A stretch of 64,000 nt of DNA from Burkholderiales bacterium PBB1. GTDB taxonomy: Bacteria; Pseudomonadota; Gammaproteobacteria; Burkholderiales; Burkholderiaceae_C. The stretch covers positions 930,001-994,000 of the forward strand of contig NKIN01000001.1 of the NCBI GenBank assembly GCA_002255905.1, in the 5' to 3' direction. Of this stretch, positions 1 through 9,153 are shown one piece after another. Made by a program: the position numbers and the translations under genes. How positions within the stretch are numbered: position 1 is the first letter of the stretch; every line of letters begins with the position of its first letter. Under the pieces are notes generated by a model that saw nothing but the letters and a program-made list of their open reading frames with translations, was not told the origin of the DNA and did no database searches.

Positions 1-218
1 CCCGTTCGGTTTTCGCGGGAATTCCGCCTGCGCTGTGGACGCAACTGGGTCTGCATGAGGGTGACACCGTCAGGGTGTCACAAGGCTTGGCCACCGCCGA
101 TTTGCCAGCGCGTCTGGACCGCACGCTGGCGGCCAACGCAGTGCGCGTGCCATCAGGTACGGCACAGACCCGCACGCTCGGCGCCATGTTCGGCGCCGTC
201 ACTGTCGCCAAGGGCTGA
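1..218 (+). CDS. nuoG: NADH-quinone oxidoreductase subunit G, C-terminal end (partial)
   Basis: Only the last 71 codons are in the window, in the frame that starts at base 3 and stops with TGA at 216-218. They end [13 protein letters not shown]. The segment resembles the small C-terminal beta-rich, molybdopterin-oxidoreductase-like domain of the peripheral-arm iron-sulfur subunit of complex I. The identification rests mainly on position: nuoH follows after 8 bases, and nuoG precedes nuoH in standard nuo operons. The 5' part lies outside the window. Confidence 0.85.
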   Translation, partial: RSVFAGIPPALWTQLGLHEGDTVRVSQGLATADLPARLDRTLAANAVRVPSGTAQTRTLGAMFGAVTVAKG

Positions 219-226
219 ACGCGATC

Positions 227-1324
227 ATGTTCGATTCCGTCCACACCGTAGGCACCTCCTTGCTGGGTGGCGCCTGGCCAGTCGCCTGGACTTTGATCAA
301 GATCGTGGCGCTGGTGGTCCCGCTGATGCTCTGCGTGGCCTACCTGACCCTGTGGGAGCGCAAGGCCATCGCGTTCACGCAGGTTCGTGCGGGCCCGAAC
401 CGGGTCGGCCCGCTGGGGCTGTTTCAGCCGATCGCCGATGCATTGAAGCTGCTGCTCAAGGAGATCATCGTCCCGGCGGCGGCCAACAAGGGGCTGTTCT
501 TCCTGGGCCCGGTCATGACCATCATGCCGGCGCTGGCTGCCTGGGCGGTGGTGCCTTTCGGTCCCGACGCTGCACTGGCCAACATCAATGCCGGTTTGTT
601 GTTTCTGATGGCGGTCACGTCGATGGAGGTCTACGGCGTGATCATCGCCGGCTGGGCTTCGAACTCGAAGTACGCCTTCCTGGGCGCGTTGCGCGCCTCG
701 GCACAGATGGTCAGCTACGAGATCGCGATGGGCTTCGCCCTGGTGGTGGTGCTGATGGTGTCGGCCAGCCTCAACATGACCGAGATCGTGCTGTCGCAGG
801 GCCGTGGCATGTTCGCCGATCAGGGCCTGACGTTCCTCAGCTGGAACTGGCTGCCCCTGTTGCCGATCTTCGTGGTGTACGTGATCGCCGGTATCGCCGA
901 AACCAACCGCCATCCGTTCGACGTGGTCGAGGGCGAATCCGAGATCGTTGCCGGCCACATGGTCGAGTACTCGGGCATGGCGTTCGCGATGTTCTTCCTG
1001 GCCGAGTACGCGAACATCATCCTGGTGTCGACGCTCGCCTGTGTGATGTTCCTGGGCGGGTGGATGTCACCGATCTCGTTCTCGGCACTGGGCCTCAGCA
1101 CCCCGGACTGGATCGTGCAGACGATGTGGTTCTGGAACTGGTTCTGGCTGTTCGGGAAGACGTTCGCGATGTGCACACTTTTCCTGTGGGTGCGCGCGAG
1201 CTTTCCGCGCTACCGCTACGACCAGATCATGCGCCTGGGCTGGAAGATCTTCATCCCGCTCACACTGATCTGGTTGGTCGTCGTGGGCCTGTGGATCATG
1301 TCCCCGTGGAACATCTGGAAGTAG
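227..1324 (+). CDS. nuoH: NADH-quinone oxidoreductase subunit H
   Basis: NuoH (365 aa) is the multi-helix membrane subunit of complex I that forms the quinone chamber where the peripheral arm meets the membrane arm. It carries the conserved [11 protein letters not shown] loop near residues 54-64 and the acidic [17 protein letters not shown] segment near residues 225-241, both family hallmarks around the quinone site. About eight hydrophobic helices are visible. The ATG lies 8 bases after nuoG, and nuoI starts 9 bases after its stop. The length is slightly above the usual 330-350 aa because of a longer N terminus. Confidence 0.97.
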   Translation: MFDSVHTVGTSLLGGAWPVAWTLIKIVALVVPLMLCVAYLTLWERKAIAFTQVRAGPNRVGPLGLFQPIADALKLLLKEIIVPAAANKGLFFLGPVMTIMPALAAWAVVPFGPDAALANINAGLLFLMAVTSMEVYGVIIAGWASNSKYAFLGALRASAQMVSYEIAMGFALVVVLMVSASLNMTEIVLSQGRGMFADQGLTFLSWNWLPLLPIFVVYVIAGIAETNRHPFDVVEGESEIVAGHMVEYSGMAFAMFFLAEYANIILVSTLACVMFLGGWMSPISFSALGLSTPDWIVQTMWFWNWFWLFGKTFAMCTLFLWVRASFPRYRYDQIMRLGWKIFIPLTLIWLVVVGLWIMSPWNIWK

Positions 1325-1333
1325 GCGACTGAC

Positions 1334-1831
1334 ATGGCTACCGCAACGCCGATCAAGGACTTCGTCTCGAGCTTTCTGCTGCTCGAATTGCTGAAGGGTT
1401 TCAAGCTCACCGGGCGCCATTTTTTCCAGCGCAAGATCACGGTGCAGTTCCCGGAAGAAAAAACGCCGCAGAGTCCGCGCTTCCGCGGCCTGCACGCCTT
1501 GCGTCGTTACGAGAACGGCGAAGAGCGTTGCATCGCCTGCAAGTTGTGCGAGGCCGTGTGTCCGGCGATGGCCATCACGATCGAGAGCGAGGTGCGCGAT
1601 GACGGCTCGCGCCGCACCACCCGCTACGACATCGACCTGACCAAGTGCATCTTCTGCGGCTTCTGCGAAGAAAGCTGCCCCGTCGACTCCATCGTCGAGA
1701 CCCACATCTTCGAGTACCACGGTGAAAAGCGGGGTGATCTGTACTTCACCAAGGACATGCTGTTGGCGGTCGGTGATCGCTATGAACCCGAAATCGCAGC
1801 CAACAAGGAGGCCGACGCTCGCTACCGGTGA
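1334..1831 (+). CDS. nuoI: NADH-quinone oxidoreductase subunit I (two 4Fe-4S clusters)
   Basis: A ferredoxin-like subunit of the complex I peripheral arm (165 aa) that passes electrons through clusters N6a and N6b towards the quinone. Two cluster motifs are plain: C66-C69-C72 with C76 ([12 protein letters not shown]) and C105-C108-C111 with C115 ([12 protein letters not shown]). The N-terminal amphipathic stretch is typical of the bacterial 160-165 aa form. It lies between nuoH and nuoJ. Confidence 0.98.
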   Translation: MATATPIKDFVSSFLLLELLKGFKLTGRHFFQRKITVQFPEEKTPQSPRFRGLHALRRYENGEERCIACKLCEAVCPAMAITIESEVRDDGSRRTTRYDIDLTKCIFCGFCEESCPVDSIVETHIFEYHGEKRGDLYFTKDMLLAVGDRYEPEIAANKEADARYR

Positions 1832-1917
1832 GAGCGCCCGATGGCGGCTCTTTCCTTCGAGTGCCACTCGCCCGATCCGCTGAACGATGGCGCATCGGCG
1901 ACGAGCCCCACGATCCC

Positions 1918-2559
1918 ATGACCACAACCCCTGCGCTCTTCTACATCTTCTCTGCAGTCCTGTTGTTCGCAGGGTTGCGCGTCATCACCGCGCGCAGTCC
2001 GGTCTATGCGGCGCTGTTTCTGGTGCTCGCGTTCTTCTCGGCGGCTTGCGTGTGGATGCTGTTGCGGGCAGAGTTTCTGTCGATCACGCTGATCCTGGTC
2101 TATGTCGGCGCGGTCATGGTGCTGTTCCTGTTCGTGGTGATGATGCTCGACATCAACGTCGATGCGTTGCGCGAAGGCTTCTGGAAGCACGCACCCATCG
2201 CGGGTGGGGTGGGGCTGGTCATCGCGCTGGAGATGGCGGCAGTGCTGATCCCCGGGTTCAATCTGCCCCGTGCCCCAGCACCCGACGCCGCAGACCTGCA
2301 GCTCGGCAACACCAAGGTGCTGGGCATCGAGATCTACACCCAGTACCTGTATCCGCTGGAAATCGCGGCGGTCATTCTGCTGGTGGCGATCATTGCAGCG
2401 ATCGCGCTGACGCTGCGCCATCGCAAGGACAGCAAGCACACCGACCCTTCCGAGCAGGTCAAGGCCAAGCGCGCGGATCGGGTGCGGCTGGTCAAGATGC
2501 AGCCGAGCGTCGAACGCCCTGACGCTGACGCGGCGAAGACGCCTGGAGAGCCGTCATGA
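1918..2559 (+). CDS. nuoJ: NADH-quinone oxidoreductase subunit J
   Basis: A membrane-arm subunit of complex I (213 aa) with five hydrophobic helices. The third (near residues 55-80, [18 protein letters not shown]) is the conserved pi-bulge helix next to the quinone cavity. I chose the ATG at 1918. The frame is open further upstream to a GTG at 1828, but that would overlap the end of nuoI and add 30 hydrophilic residues not seen in the family. The last ~45 residues are a charged tail. The stop overlaps the nuoK start as ATGA, so the two are translationally coupled. Confidence 0.95.
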   Translation: MTTTPALFYIFSAVLLFAGLRVITARSPVYAALFLVLAFFSAACVWMLLRAEFLSITLILVYVGAVMVLFLFVVMMLDINVDALREGFWKHAPIAGGVGLVIALEMAAVLIPGFNLPRAPAPDAADLQLGNTKVLGIEIYTQYLYPLEIAAVILLVAIIAAIALTLRHRKDSKHTDPSEQVKAKRADRVRLVKMQPSVERPDADAAKTPGEPS

Positions 2560-2882
2560 GTGCACTGTTCCTCGGCCCGATCACGCTCGGCCACTACCTC
2601 TCGGTGGGCGCGATCCTGTTCGCGCTGTCGGTGATCGGCATCTTCCTGAACCGCAAGAACCTGATCGTGCTGCTGATGGCGATCGAGCTGATGTTGCTGG
2701 CGGTGAACATGAACTTCATCGCCTTCTCGCACTTTCTGGGCGACATGGCCGGTCAGGTGTTCGTGTTTTTCATCCTCACCGTAGCGGCGGCCGAATCGGC
2801 CATTGGCCTCGCGATCCTGGTGGTGCTGTTCCGCAATCGCTCAACCATCAACGTTGACGAGCTCGACAGCCTGAAGGGCTGA
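2556..2882 (+). CDS. nuoK: NADH-quinone oxidoreductase subunit K
   Basis: A small three-helix membrane subunit of complex I (108 aa, family about 100). The two buried glutamates of the proton path are present in [11 protein letters not shown] and [12 protein letters not shown]. It starts inside the nuoJ stop codon (ATGA overlap) and ends 43 bases before nuoL. MrpC-like fold; part of the proton-pumping membrane arm. Confidence 0.97.
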   Translation: MSALFLGPITLGHYLSVGAILFALSVIGIFLNRKNLIVLLMAIELMLLAVNMNFIAFSHFLGDMAGQVFVFFILTVAAAESAIGLAILVVLFRNRSTINVDELDSLKG

Positions 2883-2925
2883 CCCCCAGGCCCCTGCAGC
2901 CCGACCCCTCTCGACCCCACAGGAC

Positions 2926-5007
2926 ATGTCCGCACAACTCTCACCCCATCTGCTGCTCGCGGTGCCTTTGGCGCCGCTGGTGGGCGCCATCGCCGCCGGC
3001 TTTTTCGGCAAGGTCATCGGCCGCAGCGGGGCGCACACCGTCACCATCCTCGGCGTGCTGGTCGCGTTCATCCTGTCGGTGATGACGCTGCAATCGGTGG
3101 TGGTCGATGGTGCCCACTACAACGCCACCGTCTACGAGTGGATGCGGGTGGGCGATCTGAAGATGGAGGTCGGCTTTCTGGTCGACGGCCTCACCGCGAT
3201 GATGATGTGCGTCGTGACCTTCGTGTCGCTGATGGTGCACATCTACACCGTCGGCTACATGGCCGAGGAAGACGGCTACCAGCGTTTCTTCAGCTACATC
3301 TCGCTGTTCACCTTCTCGATGTTGATGCTCGTGATGAGCAACAACATGCTGCAGCTGTTCTTCGGCTGGGAGGCCGTGGGCCTGGTGTCGTACCTGCTGA
3401 TCGGTTTCTATTACAAGAAGCCGACAGCGATCGCCGCCAACATGAAGGCTTTCCTGGTCAACCGGGTTGGCGACTTCGGCTTCATCCTGGGCATCGGTCT
3501 GATCGTGGCCTACGCCGGCACGCTGAACTACAGCGAAGCGTTCGCCAAGGCCGACGAACTGGCCAAGCTGACGCTGCCGGGCACTGGCTGGATGCTGATC
3601 ACCGTGACCTGCATCTGCCTGTTCATCGGCGCCATGGGCAAGAGCGCACAGTTTCCGTTGCATGTCTGGCTGCCCGATTCGATGGAAGGCCCCACGCCCA
3701 TCTCGGCGCTGATCCACGCGGCGACGATGGTCACCGCCGGCATCTTCATGGTCGCCCGCATGTCGCCGCTGTTCGAGCTGTCGGACACCGCGCTCAGCTT
3801 CATCATGGTGATCGGCGCGATCACTGCGCTGTTCATGGGTTTCCTGGGCATCATCCAGAACGACATCAAGCGCGTGGTGGCGTACTCGACGCTCAGCCAG
3901 CTCGGCTACATGACGGTGGCTCTCGGCGCATCGGCGTATTCGGTCGCGGTGTTCCATTTGATGACCCACGCGTTCTTCAAGGCGCTGTTGTTCCTGGCTG
4001 CCGGCTCGGTGATCATCGGCATGCACCATGACCAGGACATCCGCAACATGGGCGGCCTGCGCAAGTACATGCCCATCACCTGGATCACGTCGCTGCTGGG
4101 CTCGCTGGCGCTGATCGGCACGCCGTTCTTCTCGGGCTTCTATTCCAAGGACAGCATCATCGAGGCGGTGCATGCCAGCCACCTGTGGGGCTCGGGCTTC
4201 GCCTACTTCGCGGTGATCGCTGGCGTGTTCGTCACTGCGTTCTATTCGTTCCGGATGTATTTCATCGTCTTCCACGGCAAGGAGCGGTTCCACCACAAAC
4301 CCTTCCCGTCGGAACACGACGCTCACGTGGCAGACGCCGCCCACGGCGATGCCCATGCCAGTGCCGATGCGCACAGCGCAGATCACGGTCACGGCGACCA
4401 CGACCACACGCCGCACGAGTCGCCTTGGGTGGTCACGCTGCCGCTGGTGCTGCTGGCGATTCCGTCGGTGCTGATCGGCTACTTCACGATTGCGCCGATG
4501 CTCTACGGTGATCTCTTCAAGGGTGCGATTTTCGTGAACGCCGAGCGGCACCCTGCGATGGAGGAACTGGCACATGGATTCCATGGCGCAGCCGCGATGG
4601 CCTTGCACGGCTTTGGTACCTTGCCGTTCTGGCTGGCGCTGGCGGGCGTGATCGTCGCCTTTGTCTTCTACCGGTTGAAGCCCGAGATCCCGGCCGCCTG
4701 TGCCCGCGTTTTCGCGCCCCTCGTGACGGTGCTCGAGAACAAGTACTACATGGATTGGTTCAACGAGCATGTGCTGGCAGCCGGCGCGCGCCTGGTGGGC
4801 CGTGGCTTGTGGAAGGGCGGCGATGTGGCGTTCATCGATGGTGCGCTGGTCAATGGATCGGCGCGCGGCATCGGGGCACTCTCGTCGGTGGTCCGTCTCG
4901 TGCAGACGGGCTACCTCTACTGGTATGCGCTGGTGATGATCCTCGGTCTGATGGGACTGATGACCTGGCAGTTGTGGCCCCATCTGGGCCATCTGGTCGG
5001 GCGCTGA
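2926..5007 (+). CDS. nuoL: NADH-quinone oxidoreductase subunit L
   Basis: The distal antiporter-like proton-pumping subunit of complex I (693 aa), with the long lateral C-terminal helix and final transmembrane anchor. Conserved elements include the glutamate in FFGWEAVGLVSYLLIGFYY and the lysine-containing AMGKSAQFPLHVWLPD. Residues about 464-500 form a hydrophilic loop very rich in His and Asp (about ten His in 36 residues), just before ESPWVVTLPLVLLAIPS. The C terminus is hydrophobic as expected. Spacing to nuoM is 39 bases, with AGAAAAGAAGA-type purines before its ATG. Confidence 0.98.
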   Translation: MSAQLSPHLLLAVPLAPLVGAIAAGFFGKVIGRSGAHTVTILGVLVAFILSVMTLQSVVVDGAHYNATVYEWMRVGDLKMEVGFLVDGLTAMMMCVVTFVSLMVHIYTVGYMAEEDGYQRFFSYISLFTFSMLMLVMSNNMLQLFFGWEAVGLVSYLLIGFYYKKPTAIAANMKAFLVNRVGDFGFILGIGLIVAYAGTLNYSEAFAKADELAKLTLPGTGWMLITVTCICLFIGAMGKSAQFPLHVWLPDSMEGPTPISALIHAATMVTAGIFMVARMSPLFELSDTALSFIMVIGAITALFMGFLGIIQNDIKRVVAYSTLSQLGYMTVALGASAYSVAVFHLMTHAFFKALLFLAAGSVIIGMHHDQDIRNMGGLRKYMPITWITSLLGSLALIGTPFFSGFYSKDSIIEAVHASHLWGSGFAYFAVIAGVFVTAFYSFRMYFIVFHGKERFHHKPFPSEHDAHVADAAHGDAHASADAHSADHGHGDHDHTPHESPWVVTLPLVLLAIPSVLIGYFTIAPMLYGDLFKGAIFVNAERHPAMEELAHGFHGAAAMALHGFGTLPFWLALAGVIVAFVFYRLKPEIPAACARVFAPLVTVLENKYYMDWFNEHVLAAGARLVGRGLWKGGDVAFIDGALVNGSARGIGALSSVVRLVQTGYLYWYALVMILGLMGLMTWQLWPHLGHLVGR

Positions 5008-5046
5008 GCCCGGACCGGACTCACAGGGCACGGAGAAAAGAAGAAC

Positions 5047-6522
5047 ATGGGTTTGTTGAGCCTGGCCATCTGGCTGCCAATCTTGTCGGGCGCGGTGCTG
5101 CTGGCCATCGGTCGCGACGCGCATGCGACCGCCGCCCGTTGGTTCGCCCTGATCGCCTCGGTGCTGTCCTTCCTGGTCACGCTGCCACTGATCACCGGGT
5201 TCAACATCGGCACGGCGCAGATGCAGTTCGTCGAGAAGATGGCCTGGATCGATCGCTTCAACGTGATGTACCACCTGGGCGTCGATGGCATCTCGGTGTG
5301 GTTTGTGCTGCTGACGGCGTTCATCACGATCATCGTGGTGATCGCCGGCTGGGAGGTGATCACCGACCGCGTCAACCAGTACATGGGTGCATTCCTGATC
5401 CTGTCGGGGATCATGATCGGCGTGTTCACCGCGCTCGACGGGCTGCTGTTCTACGTCTTCTTCGAAGCCACGCTGATCCCGATGTACATCATCATCGGTG
5501 TGTGGGGCGGGCCGAAGCGGGTCTATGCCGCTTTCAAGTTCTTCCTGTACACGCTGGCTGGCTCGCTGCTGATGCTGATCGCGTTGATGTACCTGTACTT
5601 CAAGTCGGGCGGCAGCTTTGACCTGCAGACCTGGTACCAGCTGCCGCTGCCGATGTCGGTGCAGACGCTGCTGTTCTTCGCCTTCTTCGCGGCGTTCGCC
5701 GTGAAGGTGCCGATGTGGCCGGTGCACACCTGGTTGCCCGATGCGCACGTCGAGGCGCCGACCGGGGGGTCGGTGGTGCTGGCGGCCATCATGCTGAAGC
5801 TGGGCGGCTACGGCTTCCTGCGCTTCTCGCTGCCGATCACGCCTGACGCCTCGCATGAATGGGCCTGGCTGATCATCACCATCTCGCTGATCGCGGTGAT
5901 CTACATCGGGCTGGTCGCCCTGGTGCAGCAGGACATGAAGAAGCTGGTGGCTTATTCGTCCATCGCACACATGGGCTTCGTCACGCTGGGCTTCTTCCTG
6001 TTCAACGAGATTGGCGTGTCCGGCGCGCTGGTGCAGATGGTCTCCCACGGCTTCGTCTCGGGCGCGATGTTCCTGGGCATCGGCGTGCTGTACGACCGGG
6101 TGCATTCGCGCGAGATCGCGAGTTACGGCGGGGTGGTCAACACCATGCCCACCTTCACCGCCTTTGCCGTGTTTTTTGCGATGGCCAACTGCGGCTTGCC
6201 CGGAACGGCAGGTTTCGTCGGCGAGTGGATGGTGATCCTGGGTGCTGTGCAGGTGAATTTCTGGCTGGGTGCCCTGGCCGCCACGGCACTGGTGTTCGGC
6301 GCGGCCTACACCTTGTGGATGGTCAAGCGGGTGTATTTCGGGCCCATCGCCAACCACCATGTGGCCGAGTTGCTGGACCTGAACGCCCGTGAGCTTCTGA
6401 TCATGGCCGTGCTCGCCATCGCCGTGCTGTGGATGGGTCTCTATCCGAAGCCATTCACCGACGTGATGCATGTGTCGGTGACTGAACTGCTGAAGCACGT
6501 CGCCGTGTCGAAGCTGAACTGA
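5047..6522 (+). CDS. nuoM: NADH-quinone oxidoreductase subunit M
   Basis: The middle antiporter-like proton-pumping subunit of complex I (491 aa, about 14 helices). Family motifs are visible: YVFFEATLIPMYIIIGVWGG with its essential Glu, the lysine in VKVPMWPVHTWLPDAHVEAPT, and the LVAYSSIAHMG helix. Length and order (after nuoL, before nuoN with an 8-base gap) are standard. Confidence 0.98.
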   Translation: MGLLSLAIWLPILSGAVLLAIGRDAHATAARWFALIASVLSFLVTLPLITGFNIGTAQMQFVEKMAWIDRFNVMYHLGVDGISVWFVLLTAFITIIVVIAGWEVITDRVNQYMGAFLILSGIMIGVFTALDGLLFYVFFEATLIPMYIIIGVWGGPKRVYAAFKFFLYTLAGSLLMLIALMYLYFKSGGSFDLQTWYQLPLPMSVQTLLFFAFFAAFAVKVPMWPVHTWLPDAHVEAPTGGSVVLAAIMLKLGGYGFLRFSLPITPDASHEWAWLIITISLIAVIYIGLVALVQQDMKKLVAYSSIAHMGFVTLGFFLFNEIGVSGALVQMVSHGFVSGAMFLGIGVLYDRVHSREIASYGGVVNTMPTFTAFAVFFAMANCGLPGTAGFVGEWMVILGAVQVNFWLGALAATALVFGAAYTLWMVKRVYFGPIANHHVAELLDLNARELLIMAVLAIAVLWMGLYPKPFTDVMHVSVTELLKHVAVSKLN

Positions 6523-6530
6523 ACAACGAC

Positions 6531-8003
6531 ATGAACTGGCCTGCCGTATATCCCCAAATCTTTCTGCTGGCCGCAGCGTGCGGGGTCGCGCTGGCCGATC
6601 TGTGGGTCACCGATCCGCGGCGGCGCCTCACCTACTGGCTGACCCAGGCCACGTTGGCCATCGTCGCGTTGAGCTACCTGTACCAGTACAACGAAGGTCT
6701 GTCGGTGTACGCGATGCAGCGCATGGTGGTCTCCGACCCGATGGGCAACCTGCTGTCCTTCTTTGCTGCCATCGCGGTGATGATCTCGCTGGCCTATGCG
6801 CGCCCCTACGCTGCCAGCCGCGATCTGCTGAAAGGTGAGCTGTTCACCCTCAGCCTGTTCTCTCTGCTCGGCATCAGCGTGATGGTGTCGGCGAACAATT
6901 TCCTGGTGATCTACCTCGGGCTCGAGCTGATGAGCCTGTCGCTCTACGCGTTGACCGCCATGCGGCGCGACAGCCTGAATGCCAGCGAAGCCGCGATGAA
7001 GTATTTCGTGCTCGGCGCACTGGCCAGCGGATTCCTGCTGTACGGCCTGTCGATGATGTACGGCGCCACCGGCTCGCTCGAGATCGGTGAGGTGTTCAAG
7101 GCCATCGCGACCGGGCAGATCAACAAGGCGGTGCTGGTGTTCGGGCTGGTGTTCGTGGTGTCCGGTCTTGCCTTCAAGCTGGGTGCCGTGCCGTTCCACA
7201 TGTGGGTTCCCGACGTCTACCACGGCGCGCCGACCGCCGTGACCTTGCTGATTGGCGCCGCACCGAAGCTGGCTGCGTTCGCGATCACGATCCGACTGCT
7301 GGTCGAAGGCATGTCCGGAATGGCCGAGAACTGGCAGCAAATGCTGATCGTGCTCTCGGTGGGATCGATGGCGATCGGCAATCTGGCCGCGATTGCGCAG
7401 CGCAACCTCAAGCGGATGCTGGCCTACTCGACGATCGCCAACGTGGGCTTCATGCTGCTCGGCCTCACGCCCACGGTCATCGGCGCGAACACCTTGTCGG
7501 CGGCCAATGGCTACAGCTCGGCGATGTTCTACATCGTCAGCTACGTGATGACCACGCTGGGCACCTTCGGCATCATCCTGTTGCTGTCGCGGCAGGGCTT
7601 CGAGTCCGACAGCATCGACGACCTGAAGGGATTGGCCCGACGCAGCCCCTGGTACGCCGGTGTGATGGCGGTGTTCATGTTTTCGCTGGCAGGTGTGCCG
7701 CCGACCGTGGGCTTCTACGCGAAGTTCAGCGTGCTCCAGGCGATTGTTTCGACCAACGTCACCGGCTACATCGTGCTGGCCATCGCGGCCGTCGTGTTCT
7801 CGCTGATCGGTGCGTTCTATTACCTGCGGCTGGTCAAGGTGATGTATTTCGACGAGCCGGTCGAGACAGCGCCCATCGAGACCAACGGCGAAGTGCGCGT
7901 GCTGCTGTCCCTCAACGGTGCTGCCGTGCTGATCTTCGGTCTGCTACCCGGTGGATTGATGGCGGTCTGCGTCAATGCGATCGGCAAGGCCCTGACCACC
8001 TGA
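6531..8003 (+). CDS. nuoN: NADH-quinone oxidoreductase subunit N
   Basis: The third antiporter-like proton-pumping subunit (490 aa, about 14 helices), and the last nuo gene. It carries the conserved lysine region and PFHMWVPDVYHGAPT, and the RMLAYSTIANVGFM helix. In several related Burkholderiales the operon continues with a small DUF2818 membrane protein, but here only 7 bases separate nuoN from the next gene. Confidence 0.98.
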   Translation: MNWPAVYPQIFLLAAACGVALADLWVTDPRRRLTYWLTQATLAIVALSYLYQYNEGLSVYAMQRMVVSDPMGNLLSFFAAIAVMISLAYARPYAASRDLLKGELFTLSLFSLLGISVMVSANNFLVIYLGLELMSLSLYALTAMRRDSLNASEAAMKYFVLGALASGFLLYGLSMMYGATGSLEIGEVFKAIATGQINKAVLVFGLVFVVSGLAFKLGAVPFHMWVPDVYHGAPTAVTLLIGAAPKLAAFAITIRLLVEGMSGMAENWQQMLIVLSVGSMAIGNLAAIAQRNLKRMLAYSTIANVGFMLLGLTPTVIGANTLSAANGYSSAMFYIVSYVMTTLGTFGIILLLSRQGFESDSIDDLKGLARRSPWYAGVMAVFMFSLAGVPPTVGFYAKFSVLQAIVSTNVTGYIVLAIAAVVFSLIGAFYYLRLVKVMYFDEPVETAPIETNGEVRVLLSLNGAAVLIFGLLPGGLMAVCVNAIGKALTT

Positions 8004-8010
8004 GCGTGTC

Positions 8011-8610
8011 TTGGCAACCGATCCCGACGCTCACCTGCGCGAAGATCGGCTCGAGTCGGAGCAGGTCTACCGCGGCAACTTCCTCGATGTGCGCCGCGAT
8101 CTGGTCCGGTTGCCGAACGGCGCCACCGCCAGCCGTGAATACATCGTTCATCCGGGTGCCGTGATGGTGGTGCCGCTGCTCGACGATGGGCGGCTGGTCA
8201 TTGAACGGCAGTACCGCTACCCGGTGGCACAGGTGATGGTGGAGTTTCCGGCAGGCAAGCTGGAAGCCGGTGAGCCACCGCTGGCATGCGCCATTCGTGA
8301 ACTGGCCGAGGAAACCGGCTACCGGGCTGCCGAGTGGGCGCGCGCCGGCATCCTGCACAACGCGATTGCGTACTCGACCGAAGGCATCGAGATCTGGTTC
8401 GCGCGAGGGCTCACCCTCGGTGTCAATCAACTCGACGAGGGCGAGTTTCTCGACGTGGGCACGGCCACCCTCGAAGAACTGGAAGAGGCCGCACGCACAG
8501 GCACACTGACCGACGTGAAGACGCTGGTCGGTCTGTTGTGGCTACGGCACTGGCGAGAAGGACGCTGGACGCTCGAGTGGTCTTCGCCCTCGCCGATAAT
8601 GCAGCCATGA
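8011..8610 (+). CDS. NUDIX hydrolase, ADP-ribose pyrophosphatase-like
   Basis: A NUDIX-fold hydrolase (199 aa) of the ADP-ribose/NDP-sugar pyrophosphatase type, expected to split a nucleoside diphosphate derivative to nucleoside monophosphate. The full Nudix box Gx5Ex7REUxEExGU runs from G82 to Y104, with RELAEETG at its core. The upstream beta strands (GAVMVVPLLDDG, ERQYRYPVAQ) match the ADPRase family, but the exact substrate cannot be read. The start is a TTG at 8011; no in-frame ATG or GTG lies nearer the nuoN stop. The gene is co-oriented with nuo and its stop overlaps the next ATG (ATGA). Confidence 0.9.
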   Translation: MATDPDAHLREDRLESEQVYRGNFLDVRRDLVRLPNGATASREYIVHPGAVMVVPLLDDGRLVIERQYRYPVAQVMVEFPAGKLEAGEPPLACAIRELAEETGYRAAEWARAGILHNAIAYSTEGIEIWFARGLTLGVNQLDEGEFLDVGTATLEELEEAARTGTLTDVKTLVGLLWLRHWREGRWTLEWSSPSPIMQP

Positions 8611-9125
8611 AGGTTCTGAATCTGCGCTGTTCGTTCGACCATCATTTCGAAGGCTGGTTCGCGTCGCAGGACGACTTCCAGAGCCAGTTGGACCGCGCTC
8701 AGCTCGAGTGCCCGATGTGTGGCGACAAGTCGGTGCAAAGGCTGCCGTCGGCACCGCATGTGGTGACCTCGTCGTCTCGGGCGCTGGCACCCGCCTCCGA
8801 GTCGCCGATGTCATCGCGAGGGGCGGCTGCAGCGGGGCTGCCAGCGGTACTGCCAGAGATGCCCAAGCCGCCGTCAGCGCCCTCTGGAGTCGATCCGGCG
8901 GCCTTCCAATCGGCCATGATGCGGGCCGTTCAACACATCATCACCCACACCGACGACGTGGGCCCGCGCTTCGCCGAAGAGGCTCGTCGCATGCATTACG
9001 GCGAGACCGACGAGCGCCCCATCCGCGGCCAGGCGACCTCTGATGAGGCGAAAGCCCTGCACGATGAAGGCATCGATGTGATGGCTTTTCCGATGCCGGC
9101 CGCACTGAAAGGGCCGCTGCAGTAG
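8607..9125 (+). CDS. DUF1178 family protein
   Basis: A 172 aa protein of the DUF1178 family, whose function is not established. The N terminus (MKVLNLRCSFDHHFEGWF, then CPMCGDKSVQRLPSAP near residue 35) is the family signature and looks like half of a zinc ribbon with one extra Cys at position 8. The middle (residues ~50-95) is low-complexity Ala/Pro/Ser. The C-terminal part, with FAEEARRMHYGETDERPIRG, is the other conserved block. Translation is coupled to the NUDIX gene by an ATGA overlap. In related genomes this gene also follows nuo-NUDIX, so it is probably transcribed with them. Confidence 0.88.
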   Translation: MKVLNLRCSFDHHFEGWFASQDDFQSQLDRAQLECPMCGDKSVQRLPSAPHVVTSSSRALAPASESPMSSRGAAAAGLPAVLPEMPKPPSAPSGVDPAAFQSAMMRAVQHIITHTDDVGPRFAEEARRMHYGETDERPIRGQATSDEAKALHDEGIDVMAFPMPAALKGPLQ

Positions 9126-9153
9126 GCCCCGCAGCCGGCCCGGAACGCTGGCG

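Noticed and set aside
2941-6498. Very long open frame on the minus strand opposite nuoL and nuoM, His/Gln/Arg-rich
   Set aside because: It is a mirror of GC-rich codons in two certain genes; composition (His, Gln, Arg, Asp) is typical of antisense frames and no domain is visible.
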